5,525 bases of DNA from Rhodospirillales bacterium (lineage in GTDB: Bacteria; Pseudomonadota; Alphaproteobacteria; Rhodospirillales; 2-02-FULL-58-16), in contig JAJFIG010000555.1 of NCBI GenBank assembly GCA_021775195.1, positions 1-5,525 on the forward strand, given 5' to 3'. How positions within the stretch are numbered: the stretch's first letter is position 1; every line of letters starts with the position of its first letter. A program made the position numbers and the translations under genes. Shown one piece after another: positions 1 through 5,525 of this stretch. Under the pieces are notes generated by a model that saw only the letters and a list, made by a program, of their open reading frames with translations, did no database searches and was not told where the DNA came from.

Positions 1-1
1 C

Positions 2-187
2 GACACGACGCCCGAGGGCCGCGACTGGTTCCGCCCCGTGGCGGCACGACTCCGCGACGCCGGCCCGCCCCCCCTCGGATTCCATATCCTCCTCGGACCC
101 GAGTTCACCGATATGGCCGCCAACATGCATCGCAACCTGGACGACGACCGCATCGTCCTGGCGCAGATCATCTGCCATGCCGGCTGA
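2..187 (+). CDS. C-terminal fragment, probable class I SAM-dependent methyltransferase (5' end outside window)
   Basis: This frame is open from the left edge and ends at a TGA at 185-187, giving 61 residues that begin DTTPEGRDWF and end IICHAG. The tail has the pattern GFHILLGPEF followed by a MAANMHRNL-type helix and a D/R-rich turn before a final beta strand (RIVLAQIIC). From memory this resembles the C-terminal end of alphaproteobacterial class I SAM-dependent methyltransferases, where a 'GPPPLGFH-LLMGP...RNL..GRI' tail is common. The SAM-binding motifs would lie upstream, outside the window, so neither cofactor nor substrate can be confirmed. It lies on the same strand as psd, 118 bases upstream of it, and could feed transcription into the lipid operon. 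I am fairly sure that it is coding and only moderately sure of the family. Confidence 0.6.
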   Translation, partial: DTTPEGRDWFRPVAARLRDAGPPPLGFHILLGPEFTDMAANMHRNLDDDRIVLAQIICHAG

Positions 188-195
188 TGGGTGAG

Positions 196-209
196 GCTTA
201 ACGCTTAAC
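196..209 (+). repeat. Tandem GCTTAAC heptamer (2 copies)
   Basis: GCTTAAC occurs at 196-202 and again, directly abutting, at 203-209. The second copy overlaps the candidate -35 element and continues as TTAACCTT (205-212), which differs at one base from TTAACCAT, the CtrA half-site described in alphaproteobacteria. The two TTAA cores are 3 bases apart rather than the 7 of a full CtrA site. The repeat itself is certain; a regulatory role is inference. Confidence 0.5.
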
Positions 210-233
210 CTTGTCTTCCCCTGTCACTACAAT
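205..233 (+). promoter_or_regulatory. Candidate sigma70-like promoter for psd-pssA
   Basis: A TTAACC hexamer at 205-210 (4 of 6 to TTGACA) and a TACAAT hexamer at 228-233 (5 of 6 to TATAAT) are separated by exactly 17 bases. The predicted transcription start would be near 240, leaving a leader of about 65 bases before the psd start. This is the most AT-rich part of the gap between the methyltransferase fragment and psd. It is a pattern match by eye; alphaproteobacterial promoters vary, and read-through from upstream is possible. Confidence 0.4.
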
Positions 234-305
234 GGCGCCGGACGACGTTATCCGTTGAGAAGCATCAGACTCCATTCTTTGAAAGCCACGACAGGAACTT
301 AGGAC

Positions 306-992
306 TTGCTGAAAACCGTCCTCATACCCATCAACCGCGCCGGCTGGCCGTTCATCGGCCTGTTCGCGGTCATCTCCCTCGTCCTGGCGTCCTTTTCCGA
401 ACCCCTGGGATGGGTCGGCGCGCTGCTCACAGCGTGGTGCGTCTATTTCTTCCGCGATCCCGACCGGGTCACGCCGGTACGCCAGGGACTGATCGTCAGC
501 CCCGCCGACGGGATCGTCCAGATGATCGACACCGCCCCGCCACCGGCGGAACTGAATATGGGAGACGGCCCCCTGACCCGCGTCGCCATCTTCATGAATG
601 TCTTCAACGTGCATGTGAACCGCGTCGCCGTCGACGGCACCGTGACCGGCCTCGCCTACCGGCCGGGCAAGTTCGTCAACGCCTCCCTCGACAAGGCCAG
701 CGTCGACAATGAACGCCAGAGCATCCGCCTGACCACCGGCGACGGCCACCATATTGCCGTCGTCCAGATTGCCGGCCTCATTGCGCGGCGTATCGTCTGC
801 CGCCTGAGCGAAGGCCAGGTTGTGCGGGCCGGCGAGCGTTTCGGCCTGATCCGGTTCGGCAGCCGCCTCGACATCTACCTGCCCGACGGCGTCCCGGCCC
901 TGGTCGCCCCCGGGCAGAAGGCGGTAGCCGGGGAAACGGTCATCGCCGACATCCGCGCCCAGGAACCGGCGCGTAGCGGTGAAACGCGGTAG
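306..992 (+). CDS. psd: Phosphatidylserine decarboxylase proenzyme, short (PSD-A-like) type
   Basis: This 228-residue enzyme decarboxylates phosphatidylserine to phosphatidylethanolamine at the cytoplasmic membrane. The start is TTG at 306: an in-frame TAG at 300-302 rules out any earlier start, AGGA at 293-296 sits 9 bases upstream, and the next Met is residue 85. The N-terminus ([13 protein letters not shown]) and hydrophobic residues 15-45 are typical of the short bacterial family, followed by YFFRDPDR (47-54), SPADG (65-69), [12 protein letters not shown] (96-107) and PGKFVNA (120-126). Gly185-Ser186 in RFGSR (183-187) is the expected self-cleavage site. Cleavage would leave a beta chain of about 185 residues and an alpha chain of 43, whose N-terminal Ser becomes the pyruvoyl group. 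The length is normal for the family and no key motif is missing. The gene ends in tandem stops (TAG TAG, 990-995) and is followed by pssA after 20 bases, which makes the product assignment very secure. Confidence 0.96.
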   Translation: MLKTVLIPINRAGWPFIGLFAVISLVLASFSEPLGWVGALLTAWCVYFFRDPDRVTPVRQGLIVSPADGIVQMIDTAPPPAELNMGDGPLTRVAIFMNVFNVHVNRVAVDGTVTGLAYRPGKFVNASLDKASVDNERQSIRLTTGDGHHIAVVQIAGLIARRIVCRLSEGQVVRAGERFGLIRFGSRLDIYLPDGVPALVAPGQKAVAGETVIADIRAQEPARSGETR

Positions 993-1012
993 TAGGGATC
1001 TAGGAGACAATC

Positions 1013-1816
1013 ATGAAGCGCACCCGCCGCGAACGCCTGAAGGGCCTGTCTTTCAACAAGATGATCCCCAACATCCTCACCCTCCTCGCCCTCTGCGCCG
1101 GGTTGACCGCCATCCGCTACGGCCTTCAGGAGCGCTGGGAACATGCCGGCCTTGCCCTCGTCGTCGCCGCCATCCTCGACGGCCTGGACGGCCGCGTGGC
1201 GCGTATCCTCAAGGGCGCCAGCAAGTTCGGCGCCGAGCTCGATTCCCTGTCCGATTTCCTCTGCTTCGGGGTGACGCCGGGGCTGCTGTTGTACCTGTGG
1301 GCCATGAATGACACTGGGCGCTTCGGCTGGGTGCTGGTGCTTCTGTTCAGCGTCTGCTGCGCCCTCCGGCTGGCCCGTTTCAACACCGGCCTGGAAGAAC
1401 CCACCATGCCGCCCTGGGCCTACAATTTCTTCAGCGGCGTCCCGGCGCCGGCGGCCGCCGGCCTGGTTCTTCTGCCCATGTGGCTGTCGTTCCAGTTCGG
1501 CGACGACTACCTGCGCCGGCCGGAAGTGGTTTCGGTTTTCCTGGTCGTCGTGGCGGGACTGATGGTCAGCCGGATCCCGACCTTTGCCTTCAAGAAGTTC
1601 AAAGTCCCCCACGGCTGGATCCTGCCGACCATGCTCTTCGTCGGCCTGTTCGCCGCCTCCCTGGTCAGCGCGCCGTGGCTCACCATTTCGGCCAGTGTGC
1701 TCGTCTATATGATTTTGATCCCGTTCAGCATGCGCTCGTACCGGACCCTGTCGCGCAAGGCCGAGGAGCTGAAACAAAAGACCGAGACGGTGGAAGAAAC
1801 GGAAACGGGCGCCTAG
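1013..1816 (+). CDS. pssA: CDP-diacylglycerol--serine O-phosphatidyltransferase (membrane type)
   Basis: This 267-residue integral membrane enzyme transfers serine onto CDP-diacylglycerol, giving phosphatidylserine and CMP, the substrate for the psd product just upstream. The CDP-alcohol phosphatidyltransferase signature is complete: Asp56, Asp59-Gly60, Ala63-Arg64, Gly73, Asp77 and Asp81, with the standard spacing (D-x2-DG-x2-AR-x8-G-x3-D-x3-D). The four Asp residues are the expected metal and catalytic ligands. The N-terminus is basic (KRTRRERLK), then IPNILTLLALCAG begins the first membrane helix. Further hydrophobic segments lie near 43-58, 83-98, 104-120, 140-157, 172-188, 202-220 and 223-241, so about eight helices. 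The C-terminal tail from 241 is charged and Lys/Glu-rich. The start is ATG at 1013 with AGGAG at 1002-1006. The short spacing to psd indicates one transcript. The gene is intact and the family and pairing leave little doubt. Confidence 0.96.
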   Translation: MKRTRRERLKGLSFNKMIPNILTLLALCAGLTAIRYGLQERWEHAGLALVVAAILDGLDGRVARILKGASKFGAELDSLSDFLCFGVTPGLLLYLWAMNDTGRFGWVLVLLFSVCCALRLARFNTGLEEPTMPPWAYNFFSGVPAPAAAGLVLLPMWLSFQFGDDYLRRPEVVSVFLVVVAGLMVSRIPTFAFKKFKVPHGWILPTMLFVGLFAASLVSAPWLTISASVLVYMILIPFSMRSYRTLSRKAEELKQKTETVEETETGA

Positions 1817-1830
1817 AGCACTTTCCCAAT

Positions 1831-2052
1831 CTATGCCTGGCCGTAGGACGGCTGGCGCTGGCGCCCGGATGACCGTTTTTCATCCTTCGGTACGTTGGTC
1901 CTGAACGCCGCGACGATGATCCAGGCGACGGCCCAGATAGCGATCAGGCACAACGCCCCGGTCAGTGTCGTCGCCCCCGTCGTCAACGATCCCCACAGTT
2001 CGGCCGTCGCTTTTTCCAGGGTTTCGGTGCTCGCCGTCCATACGTTGGTCAC
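1831..2052 (-). CDS. Small single-pass membrane protein, unknown function (start uncertain)
   Basis: I do not recognise this protein. With the GTG at 2052-2050 as start it has 73 residues. A polar, Thr/Ala-rich segment (1-29) comes first, then one clear membrane helix at about 30-49 (TGALCLIAIWAVAWIIVAAF), then a basic polar tail (residues 51-73, several Lys/Arg). Basic residues after the helix suggest that the C-terminus is cytoplasmic. GGAGG lies 11 bases before the GTG, a usable but slightly long spacing. The gene lies on the same strand as the RND transporter, downstream of it, and converges on pssA with 14 bases between stops. The same frame stays open for 55 more codons upstream (2053-2217) with coding-like composition but no ATG, GTG or TTG, so the real protein may be longer. 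The helix and codon bias make coding likely; the function is unknown. Confidence 0.6.
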   Translation of the reverse strand: MTNVWTASTETLEKATAELWGSLTTGATTLTGALCLIAIWAVAWIIVAAFRTNVPKDEKRSSGRQRQPSYGQA

Positions 2053-2217
2053 CGGGTTGGCCGCCTCCGCCCGGCGCTGAACCGCCTTCGAAGGGTGGAC
2101 CTTGTCGCTGGCCTTGGCCTCTTTCTCCGTATCCCTGGCCTCGGCGATGCGTGCCGCCTTGTCACCGCCGAGGGTGCCGGTCCCGCCGCAACCCGTTGTT
2201 GCCGGGCACCGGCCGAT
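2053..2217 (-). other. Start-less open extension of the small membrane protein frame
   Basis: Read on the minus strand this stretch continues the frame of the 1831-2052 gene, from just after an in-frame TGA (2220-2218) down to the GTG. The 36 codons nearest the GTG encode a hydrophilic Ala/Glu/Lys/Arg-rich helix-like segment (for example KAARIAEARDTEKEAKASDK), and 31 of these 36 codons end in G or C. The outer 19 codons are Gly/Thr/Cys-rich and look less protein-like. No ATG, GTG or TTG occurs in frame. It may be the true N-terminal part reached through a rare start such as ATC, the result of a frameshift or sequencing error, or non-coding DNA with GC bias. Confidence 0.4.
2188..2213. other. 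Two overlapping small inverted repeats after the RND gene
   Basis: On the + strand GCAAC (2188-2192) pairs with GTTGC (2198-2202) across a 5-base loop, and GCCGG (2201-2205) pairs with CCGGC (2209-2213) across a 3-base loop. The two stems share bases 2201-2202, so they cannot both be complete. They lie 50-75 bases past the RND stop on the minus strand. No T-tract follows on either strand, so a classical intrinsic terminator is not supported, and stems this short also arise by chance in GC-rich DNA. Confidence 0.25.
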
Positions 2218-2262
2218 TCAGGCGACGCGGGACAAACGCCGGAAGAAGACGACTCCCAAGGC

Positions 2263-5200
2263 CTACGCCGCCGGCCCCGCCACGTCCGGAAGGTCGAGCC
2301 CGGCGCGCTTGGCGGCCCTGCGTTCGCGCCAGTCGTGGACGTTCGCCCGGACCATCAGGGCGCTCGGCGTCACCACCAGGGTGAGCACGGTGGCAAAACC
2401 GAGACCGAAGACAATGGCCGACGACAGTTGCGTCCACCACTGGCTCGCCGGGGCACCGATCATGACCTCGCGGGTCAGGAAGTCGATGTTGACCCCCAGC
2501 ACCATGGGCATCAGCCCGAGGATGGTTGTGATCGTCGTCAGTAGCACCGGGCGCAGGCGCTGGGCCCCGGTGCGCAGGATCACCTCCAGCGACGGCGCCT
2601 TGGTTTCCACGCTCAGGCGGTCGAAGGTATCGATGAGGACAATGTTGTTATTGACCACGATCCCGGCCAGGGCGATGACGCCGACGCCGCTCATGACGAT
2701 GCCGAAGGGCTGGTCGGTAAGCAGCAGCCCGATAAAGACGCCGATGGTCGACATGACCACGGCGCTGAGGATCAGGAAGGCGGAATAGAAGCTGTTGAAC
2801 TGGGTGACCAGGATGATGGCCATGATGAACAGCGCCACGGCAAAGGCCTTGCCGAGGAAGGCCTCGGCCTTTTTCTGCTCCTCGTCCTCGCCCTTGAAAA
2901 CGACCTTGATCCGGGGATCGAGACCGGCCTCCGCCAGCCAGGCCTGAAGCTGACGCACCTTGTCGTCGACCAGGACTCCTTCGGCGACATCGGCCTTGAC
3001 CGCCATCACCCTCTTGCCGTCGGTGCGGCTGACCGTGCCGACCCGGGGCTTGGCCCGGCGCTCGACGAAGTTGCCGATGGGCACGCGCCCCGCCGAGGTG
3101 CTGATGCGGATGTTGTCGAGCTGATCGATGGTCCGGTATTCCCGCGGATAGCGCACCCGGATATCGACCTCGTCATCGCTGTCGTCGGGACGGAAGTCGC
3201 CCAGCTTGATGCCGGTACTGACCAGCTGGATGGCGTTGCCGACCACATCGACACTGGCATTGAACTTGGACGCCTGGGCGCGGTCCACCTCGAGCACCCA
3301 GTCGATGCCGGGAAGCGGCCGGCTATCCTCGATGTTGATCAGGTCGCCAACGGCAATGAAGCCGTCGCGCACCCGATCGATCGCCGGCGCCAGCAACTCA
3401 GGATAGCGCGACGACAGCTCCACCTGCACCGGTTTGCCCACCGGCGGCCCCGCATCCGGCTTGCGTGGATCGACATGGATGCCGGCCAGGTCCCGGGTAC
3501 GCTCACCGATCTCCGCCAGAATCTCCTTTGCCGGCCGGCGATCCTGCCAGTCGACGAATTCCAGGGTCACGATGCCGATGATGTCCTCGGCCTCCTGGCT
3601 TTCCTGGTCCTGGCCGGTGCGTGAATAGACCGAGTCGAATTCGGTCATATCCCGGATCCGCGATCCCACTTCGCGCATCAGGGCGTCCTTCTCGAACGCC
3701 GACAGGTTGCCCCGTGCCCGCACCTGGAGCTGGGCGAATTCCGGCTCCACCTCGGGAAAAAATTCGACCCCACGCCCATAGGTGCCGTAACTCCACTGCA
3801 CCGCCACCAGCAGGCCGAGGGCGGCGATCAGCACCTTTCCGGGGTGGCGCAGTGCCGCCTTCAGCACGTGTACGTAGGTGCCGGTGAAGCCGCCGGCGGC
3901 GGCCAGGTCGTCGCTGGTCGCCCCCGCCGCCAGCACCTTCATGGTGGCGGGATCGGCGGCACCGGGCCGGCCGATGAAGGACCCCAGCGTCGGCACGAAT
4001 ACCAGGGCCATGAGCAGCGACGCCGACAACGTCGCCACCAGGGTAATGGGCAGGTATTTCATGAACTCACCGACCACCCCGGGCCAGAACATGAGCGGCA
4101 GGAAGGCGGCCAGTGTGGTCGCCGTCGAGGCGATGATCGGCCATGCCATGCGCTTGGCGGCGAGCCCGTAGGCCGTCCGCCGGTGTTCGCCCTCGGTCAT
4201 CTTGCGGTCGGCGTATTCGGTGACCACGATGGCCCCGTCCACCAGCATGCCGACGGCCAGGATCAGAGCGAACAGGACCACGATGTTGATGGTGAAGCCG
4301 ATCGCCGCCAGCACCAGGATACCGGTCAGGAACGATCCCGGGATGGCGATACCGACCAGCCCGGCGCTGCGCAGGCCCAGGGCCGCCACCACCACCACCA
4401 TGACCAGCAGCACGGCGCTGATGACATTGTTCTGCAGGTCCCGGAGCATGGTGCGGATGTCGCCGGACTTGTCCTGGGAATAGGCCACGTCCACGGCCTG
4501 GCGCAGGCCCTCGGGCCAGGCGGCGCGTTCCTCCTCGACCACGGTTTTGACCCGCTCGATGGTATCGATGATGTTCTCGCCCGTCCGCTTGGTCACTTCC
4601 AGCGCGATGGTCGGCTGACCGTTGAACCGGGCGAAGGTTTCCGGATCCTTGAAGGTACGCCGCACTTCACCCAGATCGCCGACCCGGATCACCGCGTCGC
4701 CTTCAACCTTGACCGGCAGCGCCATGATGTCGAACGCCGTCTCCAGCAGCCCCGGCACCTTGATCGAGAACCGCCCCTTGCCCGTATCCTGGGCTCCCGC
4801 CGCCACCAGCAGGTTGCTGGCCCGGACCATGGCGATGGCGTCCTCCGGCGACAGGCCGTAGCTTTCCACCTTCACCGGGTCGATAAGGATTTCCACCAGT
4901 TCCTCGCGGTCACCGGCGATCTGTGCCTTGAGCACCGATGAGATGCCTTCCACCGTGTCCTGCAGATCCCGCGCCAACTTCAGCAACGTCCGTTCCGGCA
5001 GGTCTCCGGAGAGCGTCACCAGGATCACCGGAAAGAGGGCGAAGTTGACTTCGTGGACGGTGGGCTCGTCGGTTTCCTCGGGCAGTTCGGGCTTGGCCAG
5101 GTCGACCTTTTCGCGCACGTCCGTCATCGCCTTGTCGATGTCGAAGCCGGCCTCGAACTCCATCGTGATGCTGGCGCTGCCTTCGCGGCCCAGAGCCCGC

Positions 5201-5442
5201 ATCTCCTTGACCCCCTCGATGGCGCGCAGTTCCTGTTCCATGGGCCGGATGAGCAGCCGTTCCGCATCCTCCGGCGAAATGCCGTCGTGGGTCATCACCA
5301 CGTAGACGATGGGAATGTTGATGTCCGGGTCCGACTCCTTGGGGATGTCGACATAGGCCACGGTGCCGGAGACCAGGATCAGCACCAGCGAGGCGATGAT
5401 CGTCCGGGCTCGCCCCAGGGCGGCGTCGATCAGGGCCTTCAC
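2263..5442 (-). CDS. RND efflux transporter, inner-membrane permease subunit (AcrB/HAE family)
   Basis: This 1059-residue proton-driven pump subunit belongs to the AcrB/AcrD/AcrF superfamily, which expels hydrophobic or amphiphilic compounds through a periplasmic adaptor and an outer-membrane channel. Visible layout: TM1 about 13-30; first periplasmic domain 31-336, opening with DIPKESDPDINIP and SPEDAERL; TM2-TM6 about 337-355, 359-380, 385-408, 434-453 and 462-488; TM7 535-550; second periplasmic domain 551-862, opening with GVEFFPEVEPEF; TM8-TM12 about 863-881, 884-907, 913-938, 965-985 and 1005-1030. The two halves are the usual internal duplication and the length is standard. Aligned by eye to AcrB, D407 and T978 are kept (Asp402, Thr969) and R971 matches Arg962, but D408 is Gly403 and K940 is Asn931. 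The start is GTG at 5442-5440, overlapping the previous stop by 4 bases (GTGA), which implies translational coupling; no earlier in-frame start is visible. The substrate cannot be told from sequence. Confidence 0.93.
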   Translation of the reverse strand: MKALIDAALGRARTIIASLVLILVSGTVAYVDIPKESDPDINIPIVYVVMTHDGISPEDAERLLIRPMEQELRAIEGVKEMRALGREGSASITMEFEAGFDIDKAMTDVREKVDLAKPELPEETDEPTVHEVNFALFPVILVTLSGDLPERTLLKLARDLQDTVEGISSVLKAQIAGDREELVEILIDPVKVESYGLSPEDAIAMVRASNLLVAAGAQDTGKGRFSIKVPGLLETAFDIMALPVKVEGDAVIRVGDLGEVRRTFKDPETFARFNGQPTIALEVTKRTGENIIDTIERVKTVVEEERAAWPEGLRQAVDVAYSQDKSGDIRTMLRDLQNNVISAVLLVMVVVVAALGLRSAGLVGIAIPGSFLTGILVLAAIGFTINIVVLFALILAVGMLVDGAIVVTEYADRKMTEGEHRRTAYGLAAKRMAWPIIASTATTLAAFLPLMFWPGVVGEFMKYLPITLVATLSASLLMALVFVPTLGSFIGRPGAADPATMKVLAAGATSDDLAAAGGFTGTYVHVLKAALRHPGKVLIAALGLLVAVQWSYGTYGRGVEFFPEVEPEFAQLQVRARGNLSAFEKDALMREVGSRIRDMTEFDSVYSRTGQDQESQEAEDIIGIVTLEFVDWQDRRPAKEILAEIGERTRDLAGIHVDPRKPDAGPPVGKPVQVELSSRYPELLAPAIDRVRDGFIAVGDLINIEDSRPLPGIDWVLEVDRAQASKFNASVDVVGNAIQLVSTGIKLGDFRPDDSDDEVDIRVRYPREYRTIDQLDNIRISTSAGRVPIGNFVERRAKPRVGTVSRTDGKRVMAVKADVAEGVLVDDKVRQLQAWLAEAGLDPRIKVVFKGEDEEQKKAEAFLGKAFAVALFIMAIILVTQFNSFYSAFLILSAVVMSTIGVFIGLLLTDQPFGIVMSGVGVIALAGIVVNNNIVLIDTFDRLSVETKAPSLEVILRTGAQRLRPVLLTTITTILGLMPMVLGVNIDFLTREVMIGAPASQWWTQLSSAIVFGLGFATVLTLVVTPSALMVRANVHDWRERRAAKRAGLDLPDVAGPAA

Positions 5443-5525
5443 GACATGCCGCCCTTGTCGGATTGGGTTCCGGGTCGTCCATGAATTCGGGCACCGCCAC
5501 CGCCGGCGGCGGATTCGGGAACCGG
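5439..5525 (-). CDS. C-terminal tail of probable efflux periplasmic adaptor (5' part outside window)
   Basis: On the minus strand a frame enters at the right edge and ends at a TGA (5441-5439), giving 28 residues: PVPESAAGGGGARIHG then RPGTQSDKGGMS. The tail is Gly-rich and unstructured, as is common at the end of membrane fusion proteins (HlyD/AcrA type). The stop overlaps the GTG start of the RND transporter by 4 bases, the usual arrangement when adaptor and pump are co-translated. No conserved domain is visible because the body of the gene lies outside the window, so the identification rests on position and overlap. A competing frame through the same bases runs on into an antisense-style shadow inside the RND gene and is not convincing. 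Confidence 0.55.
   Translation of the reverse strand, partial: PVPESAAGGGGARIHGRPGTQSDKGGMS

Noticed and set aside
2..187. Upstream partial gene as phosphatidylethanolamine N-methyltransferase (PmtA), given its place next to psd-pssA
   Set aside because: Only the last 61 residues are visible and nothing in them is specific to PmtA; neighbourhood alone does not support the name.
211..233. TTGTCT (211-216) as an alternative -35 box for TACAAT (228-233)
   Set aside because: The spacing is only 11 bases, too short for a sigma70-type promoter; TTAACC at 205-210 gives 17.
198..1010. 270-codon open frame on the minus strand across psd
   Set aside because: It lies antisense to psd, whose motifs are complete, and its product is a low-complexity Asp/Gly/Ala/Val-rich string with no recognisable domain. 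It is a GC-bias shadow.
875..1777. 300-codon open frame on the minus strand across pssA
   Set aside because: It lies antisense to an intact pssA and encodes a Gln/His/Glu/Gly-rich sequence typical of the complement of membrane-protein codons in GC-rich DNA.
1867..1885. GGATGA / TCATCC inverted repeat with a 7-base loop near the pssA-small gene convergence, considered as a terminator
   Set aside because: The stem has only 6 pairs, three of them A/T, the T-run is in the loop rather than after the stem, and it lies inside the C-terminal codons of the minus-strand gene.
1965..2788. Overlapping + strand frames rich in Pro, Arg and Ser (1965-2384, 2102-2788)
   Set aside because: Their compositions are those of frame shadows. 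Most of their length opposes the C-terminal part of the RND transporter, and the rest opposes the small membrane protein frame.
3844..4941. 365-codon + strand frame with a His-rich stretch inside the RND gene
   Set aside because: The His/Gln/Asp/Gly richness is the reverse complement of the pump's hydrophobic Val/Ala/Leu codons; the His run opposes the Val-rich TM2. There is no domain and the sense gene is intact.

Overview
The window looks like ordinary chromosomal DNA from a GC-rich alphaproteobacterium, probably a member of the Rhodospirillales. This rests on the strong G/C bias at third codon positions, a short-type phosphatidylserine decarboxylase followed directly by a membrane-spanning PssA, and GTG/TTG starts. 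The taxonomic placement is an inference from protein style, not a search result.

Layout. Bases 2-187 (+) hold the last 61 codons of a gene that resembles the C-terminus of a SAM-dependent methyltransferase. A 118-base gap (188-305) contains a plausible sigma70-like promoter, a tandem GCTTAAC repeat and an imperfect palindrome. Next comes a tight two-gene phospholipid operon on the + strand, psd (306-992) and pssA (1013-1816), 20 bases apart. PssA joins serine to CDP-diacylglycerol to make phosphatidylserine, and Psd decarboxylates this to phosphatidylethanolamine, so the pair encodes the two committed steps of PE synthesis at the inner membrane.

From 1831 to the right edge the coding strand is minus, so pssA converges on its neighbour with 14 bases between stop codons. 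Reading leftward from the right edge there are three items. First is the glycine-rich C-terminal tail of an upstream protein, probably the periplasmic adaptor of an efflux pump (5439-5525). Second is a complete 1059-residue RND transporter inner-membrane subunit (2263-5442), coupled to the adaptor by a 4-base GTGA overlap. Third is a small single-pass membrane protein of unknown function (1831-2052). The reading frame of the small gene stays open and coding-like for 55 codons before its first usable start, which leaves its true N-terminus unresolved.

I see no mobile element, CRISPR array, tRNA, rRNA or clearly new system. The observations most worth a second look are the altered proton-relay residues of the RND pump, the unresolved start of the small membrane protein, and the repeat/palindrome structure in the psd promoter region.
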